Positions 62,498 to 64,000 of a stretch of 64,000 nucleotides of DNA are shown one piece after another. This DNA is from CAZNDN01 sp964571815 (GTDB lineage Bacteria > Fibrobacterota > Chitinivibrionia > Chitinivibrionales > WJKA01). Location of the stretch: the NCBI GenBank assembly GCA_964571815.1, contig CAZNDN010000004.1, positions 17,565 through 81,564 of the forward strand. The letters are read 5' to 3'. The position numbers and the translations under genes are program-made. Position 1 is the first letter of the stretch. Every line of letters starts with the position of its first letter. Under the pieces are notes generated by a model. That model was not told where the DNA came from, searched no databases, and saw nothing but the letters and a program-made list of their open reading frames with translations.

Positions 62498-62698
62498 GTG
62501 TCCAAACCTGAACACGAAGCGGGAGGACCCATGGACGGTGTCTCATCAGTGGCAAATGCGGTGGAAGCGGTTGGCCGGGTTCTTGAAACGGCATCCAGGG
62601 CCGAGATCGAAATGGCCGAGAAGCTGATGAAGGTCAGCGTGGAAGTAAATGTGGGTCGCGCGGTCGGCAAAGGGGAGAATCTGGACCAGACGGCGTGA
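62498..62698 (+). CDS. Small helical protein of unknown function
   Basis: 66 residues from GTG 62498, with AAGAGG 5 nt upstream. The predicted helix AVEAVGRVLETASRAEIEMA is followed by LMKVSVEVNVGRAVGKGENL, a pattern reminiscent of the YjfB-type putative motility small proteins, though only loosely. It is divergent from miaB. No function can be given. Confidence 0.45.
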   Translation: MSKPEHEAGGPMDGVSSVANAVEAVGRVLETASRAEIEMAEKLMKVSVEVNVGRAVGKGENLDQTA

Positions 62699-62829
62699 GA
62701 AGCAGGAATCAGAGGGCGGAGGGGAGCAGAAGACAGAGGTCTGGATATAAGCGCCGCCAATGAAAAACCGGGGACGTCGGCCAGGCACCAGCAGTCCAGG
62801 GACTGTTGGCACAGGATCGTCCACCGATT

Positions 62830-63051
62830 CTACCATGCCACACGAAGCCGGTTGCTGCTTGTAGGTTCGCCCATCGCCCGCAACGCCATCGGGCCCAACT
62901 GTGCGAGGAAGGTACTTCTCGACAAACAGAAGTCGGCTGAGGTGTTCAAGAGTCGCCCCCGCCACCGGTCGCACTTCAAAGACAGTGTCCTTGTGCCGTC
63001 GCTTCTCGTGCGCCGGCCCCTCCAGTGACTCTTCCGCACCCGCTTTGCCAT
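62830..63051 (-). CDS. Doubtful small basic ORF with a strong ribosome site
   Basis: A 73-codon ORF from ATG 63051 has AAAGGAGG exactly 6 nt upstream, the best ribosome site in this region. The product is Arg-rich and without recognisable domains, and the alternative frame starting GTG at 63058 looks as protein-like, so the true reading is unclear. It overlaps the end of the gene before it by about 75 nt. Confidence 0.3.
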   Translation of the reverse strand: MAKRVRKSHWRGRRTRSDGTRTLSLKCDRWRGRLLNTSADFCLSRSTFLAQLGPMALRAMGEPTSSNRLRVAW

Positions 63052-63737
63052 CGTACACCTCCTTTCACTACCGCTGGACGCCTCAAATGCCGAAACCTTC
63101 CCCGAAGCTGCGGCAACCCCGGGCGCACTTGTGCCGCGTTGAGTGCCGCATACAGGCACATGCGCACCCCGCGGGCCGGATGAATCACCGGCAAGGTCGC
63201 GCCGGTGCTCGTGTACCGCTCCACAGCCGCAAGAAGACCGGGGGGCAGTGCCGAGGGAGAAGCGTGCCCGCAATGATTCACCGATTCGAGGGGCTTGCCA
63301 GACACAACGCCGGGGCAGGGGCCCGCGGGCGTAGGAGCATGCAAATGCCGGCCGGCCGTTGCAGCTTCCACCAGCCACACGCCCCCGGGCGTCGTACTTC
63401 CAGTTGAATTCAAGCGCGCGCGGGCTACCATCCCCCCGCGGGCTTCGATGCGCACGCTCCGAAGAGACTCGCCGGTCCATGAGAACGCAAGCGTTACGGC
63501 AAGCACGTCGCCCGGCCCAGGCTCCCATTGCACGATCGGGCCCCGCAGCGTGACGGTCACCGCGGATACCGGCCCGGGATCGGCGTTGTGGAATACGGCC
63601 CGCATGCACGGATCTCCCGCGGAATCAGTGCCTTCAATGCGATCGAGCCTCTCCCGCCTGTCGGAGAAAAACCGGACCGTGTCCCCCACCACCAGGTCCG
63701 CGAGCTTATCCGCAAGTGCAGGCGCCGGGGTGAACAT
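62976..63737 (-). CDS. Hypothetical protein, C-terminal part doubtful
   Basis: An open frame of 253 residues. The first 120 residues look like a real beta-rich domain (VVGDTVRFFSDRRERLDRI, VTVTLRGPIVQWEPGPGDVLAVTLAFSW), but the last 60 overlap the small ORF at 62830-63051 and are Arg/Gly-rich, so a frameshift or shorter true end is possible. AAAGGAG lies 10 nt before ATG 63737. No domain is recognised. Confidence 0.4.
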   Translation of the reverse strand: MFTPAPALADKLADLVVGDTVRFFSDRRERLDRIEGTDSAGDPCMRAVFHNADPGPVSAVTVTLRGPIVQWEPGPGDVLAVTLAFSWTGESLRSVRIEARGGMVARARLNSTGSTTPGGVWLVEAATAGRHLHAPTPAGPCPGVVSGKPLESVNHCGHASPSALPPGLLAAVERYTSTGATLPVIHPARGVRMCLYAALNAAQVRPGLPQLRGRFRHLRRPAVVKGGVRWQSGCGRVTGGAGAREATAQGHCL

Positions 63738-64000
63738 GGTGAGGTTTCTCCTTTCCCGCTGAGGGGTCTTTCAGAAAGGACGGACGGATTCGTGGTTTCT
63801 TTCATTGCAGGGAGCCGGTGAGGGCGGGGACGCGAGAAGGGTATTGATCCAGCCACCTTACAGGGCGCTGGTTGGGCATTGATGTGGCCGCTGCATGTCC
63901 TGCCCTCCCCGGCGCCCCCCGCAATAATGCTTTATATGTACTCTGCTTGAGAGTGCCTAGTTCTTGGTGCTTTGTTGTCAGGCGACCAGCCGTAATCCCT
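63738..64000. other. Right end of window without a clear gene
   Basis: 263 nt. It contains one short inverted repeat, ACTCT-N5-AGAGT at 63940-63954, next to an A+T-rich stretch, and nothing else I can support. Confidence 0.4.

Overview
This window is a G+C-rich piece of a bacterial chromosome, tightly packed with genes on both strands. It contains one run of exactly 100 Ns at 32963-33062, so it comes from a scaffolded draft or metagenome assembly. Genes use Shine-Dalgarno sites of the AGGAGG type and many GTG or TTG starts. I cannot name the organism. The ketol-acid reductoisomerase is of the long type shared by fungi and Bacteroidetes-like bacteria, isoleucine appears to be made from citramalate, and no phage or plasmid backbone is visible. 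An uncultivated lineage near the FCB group is a reasonable guess, not a result.

Region 1-10300 (minus strand) is a branched-chain amino acid operon: ilvB, ilvN, ilvC, leuA, an isochorismatase-fold gene, leuB, a citramalate synthase (cimA) and ilvE, which runs off the left edge. Upstream of ilvB is a complete leader-peptide attenuator: a promoter, a 32-codon peptide with four consecutive Val codons followed by Gly-Ile-Leu, and a hairpin with nine Ts. The last codons of the peptide can pair with the terminator arm. The matching leuC and leuD genes lie apart at 51-53 kb, behind an XRE-cupin regulator with a perfect consensus promoter and an apparently leaderless start.

Region 10.3-28.6 kb holds a PAS-GAF-SpoIIE phosphatase, uronate isomerase, a secreted beta-helix/thrombospondin-3 protein, adenosylhomocysteinase, an alpha/beta hydrolase, a U32 peptidase-family protein, a CgeB-like glycosyltransferase, an aminotransferase-HAD pair, a small unknown gene with a terminator, and an HtrA protease followed by a trypsin-fold paralogue that has lost its catalytic residues.

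Region 28.6-41.5 kb has valS, a solitary protein resembling a fusion of the small and large type VI contractile-sheath subunits (split by the assembly gap), and a ferrous-iron locus under a Fur box: fur, a Fur-FeoA fusion, feoA, mgtE and feoB. A degenerate HD-GYP protein and trpS follow.

Region 41.5-50.3 kb carries a phosphohexomutase overlapping a Ser/Thr kinase, then a minus-strand operon of diguanylate cyclase, aroE, aroA and a dynamin-like GTPase. Region 52.9-57 kb has a B12-binding radical SAM protein and two glycosyltransferases, one fused to the non-catalytic half of a polyprenyl-phosphate sugar transferase. Region 57-62.3 kb has a macro-domain protein, tRNA-Cys and tRNA-Gly, gatB with a coupled small membrane protein, and miaB with LapA-like and SPOR-domain genes. 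The last 1.5 kb contains only small or doubtful genes.
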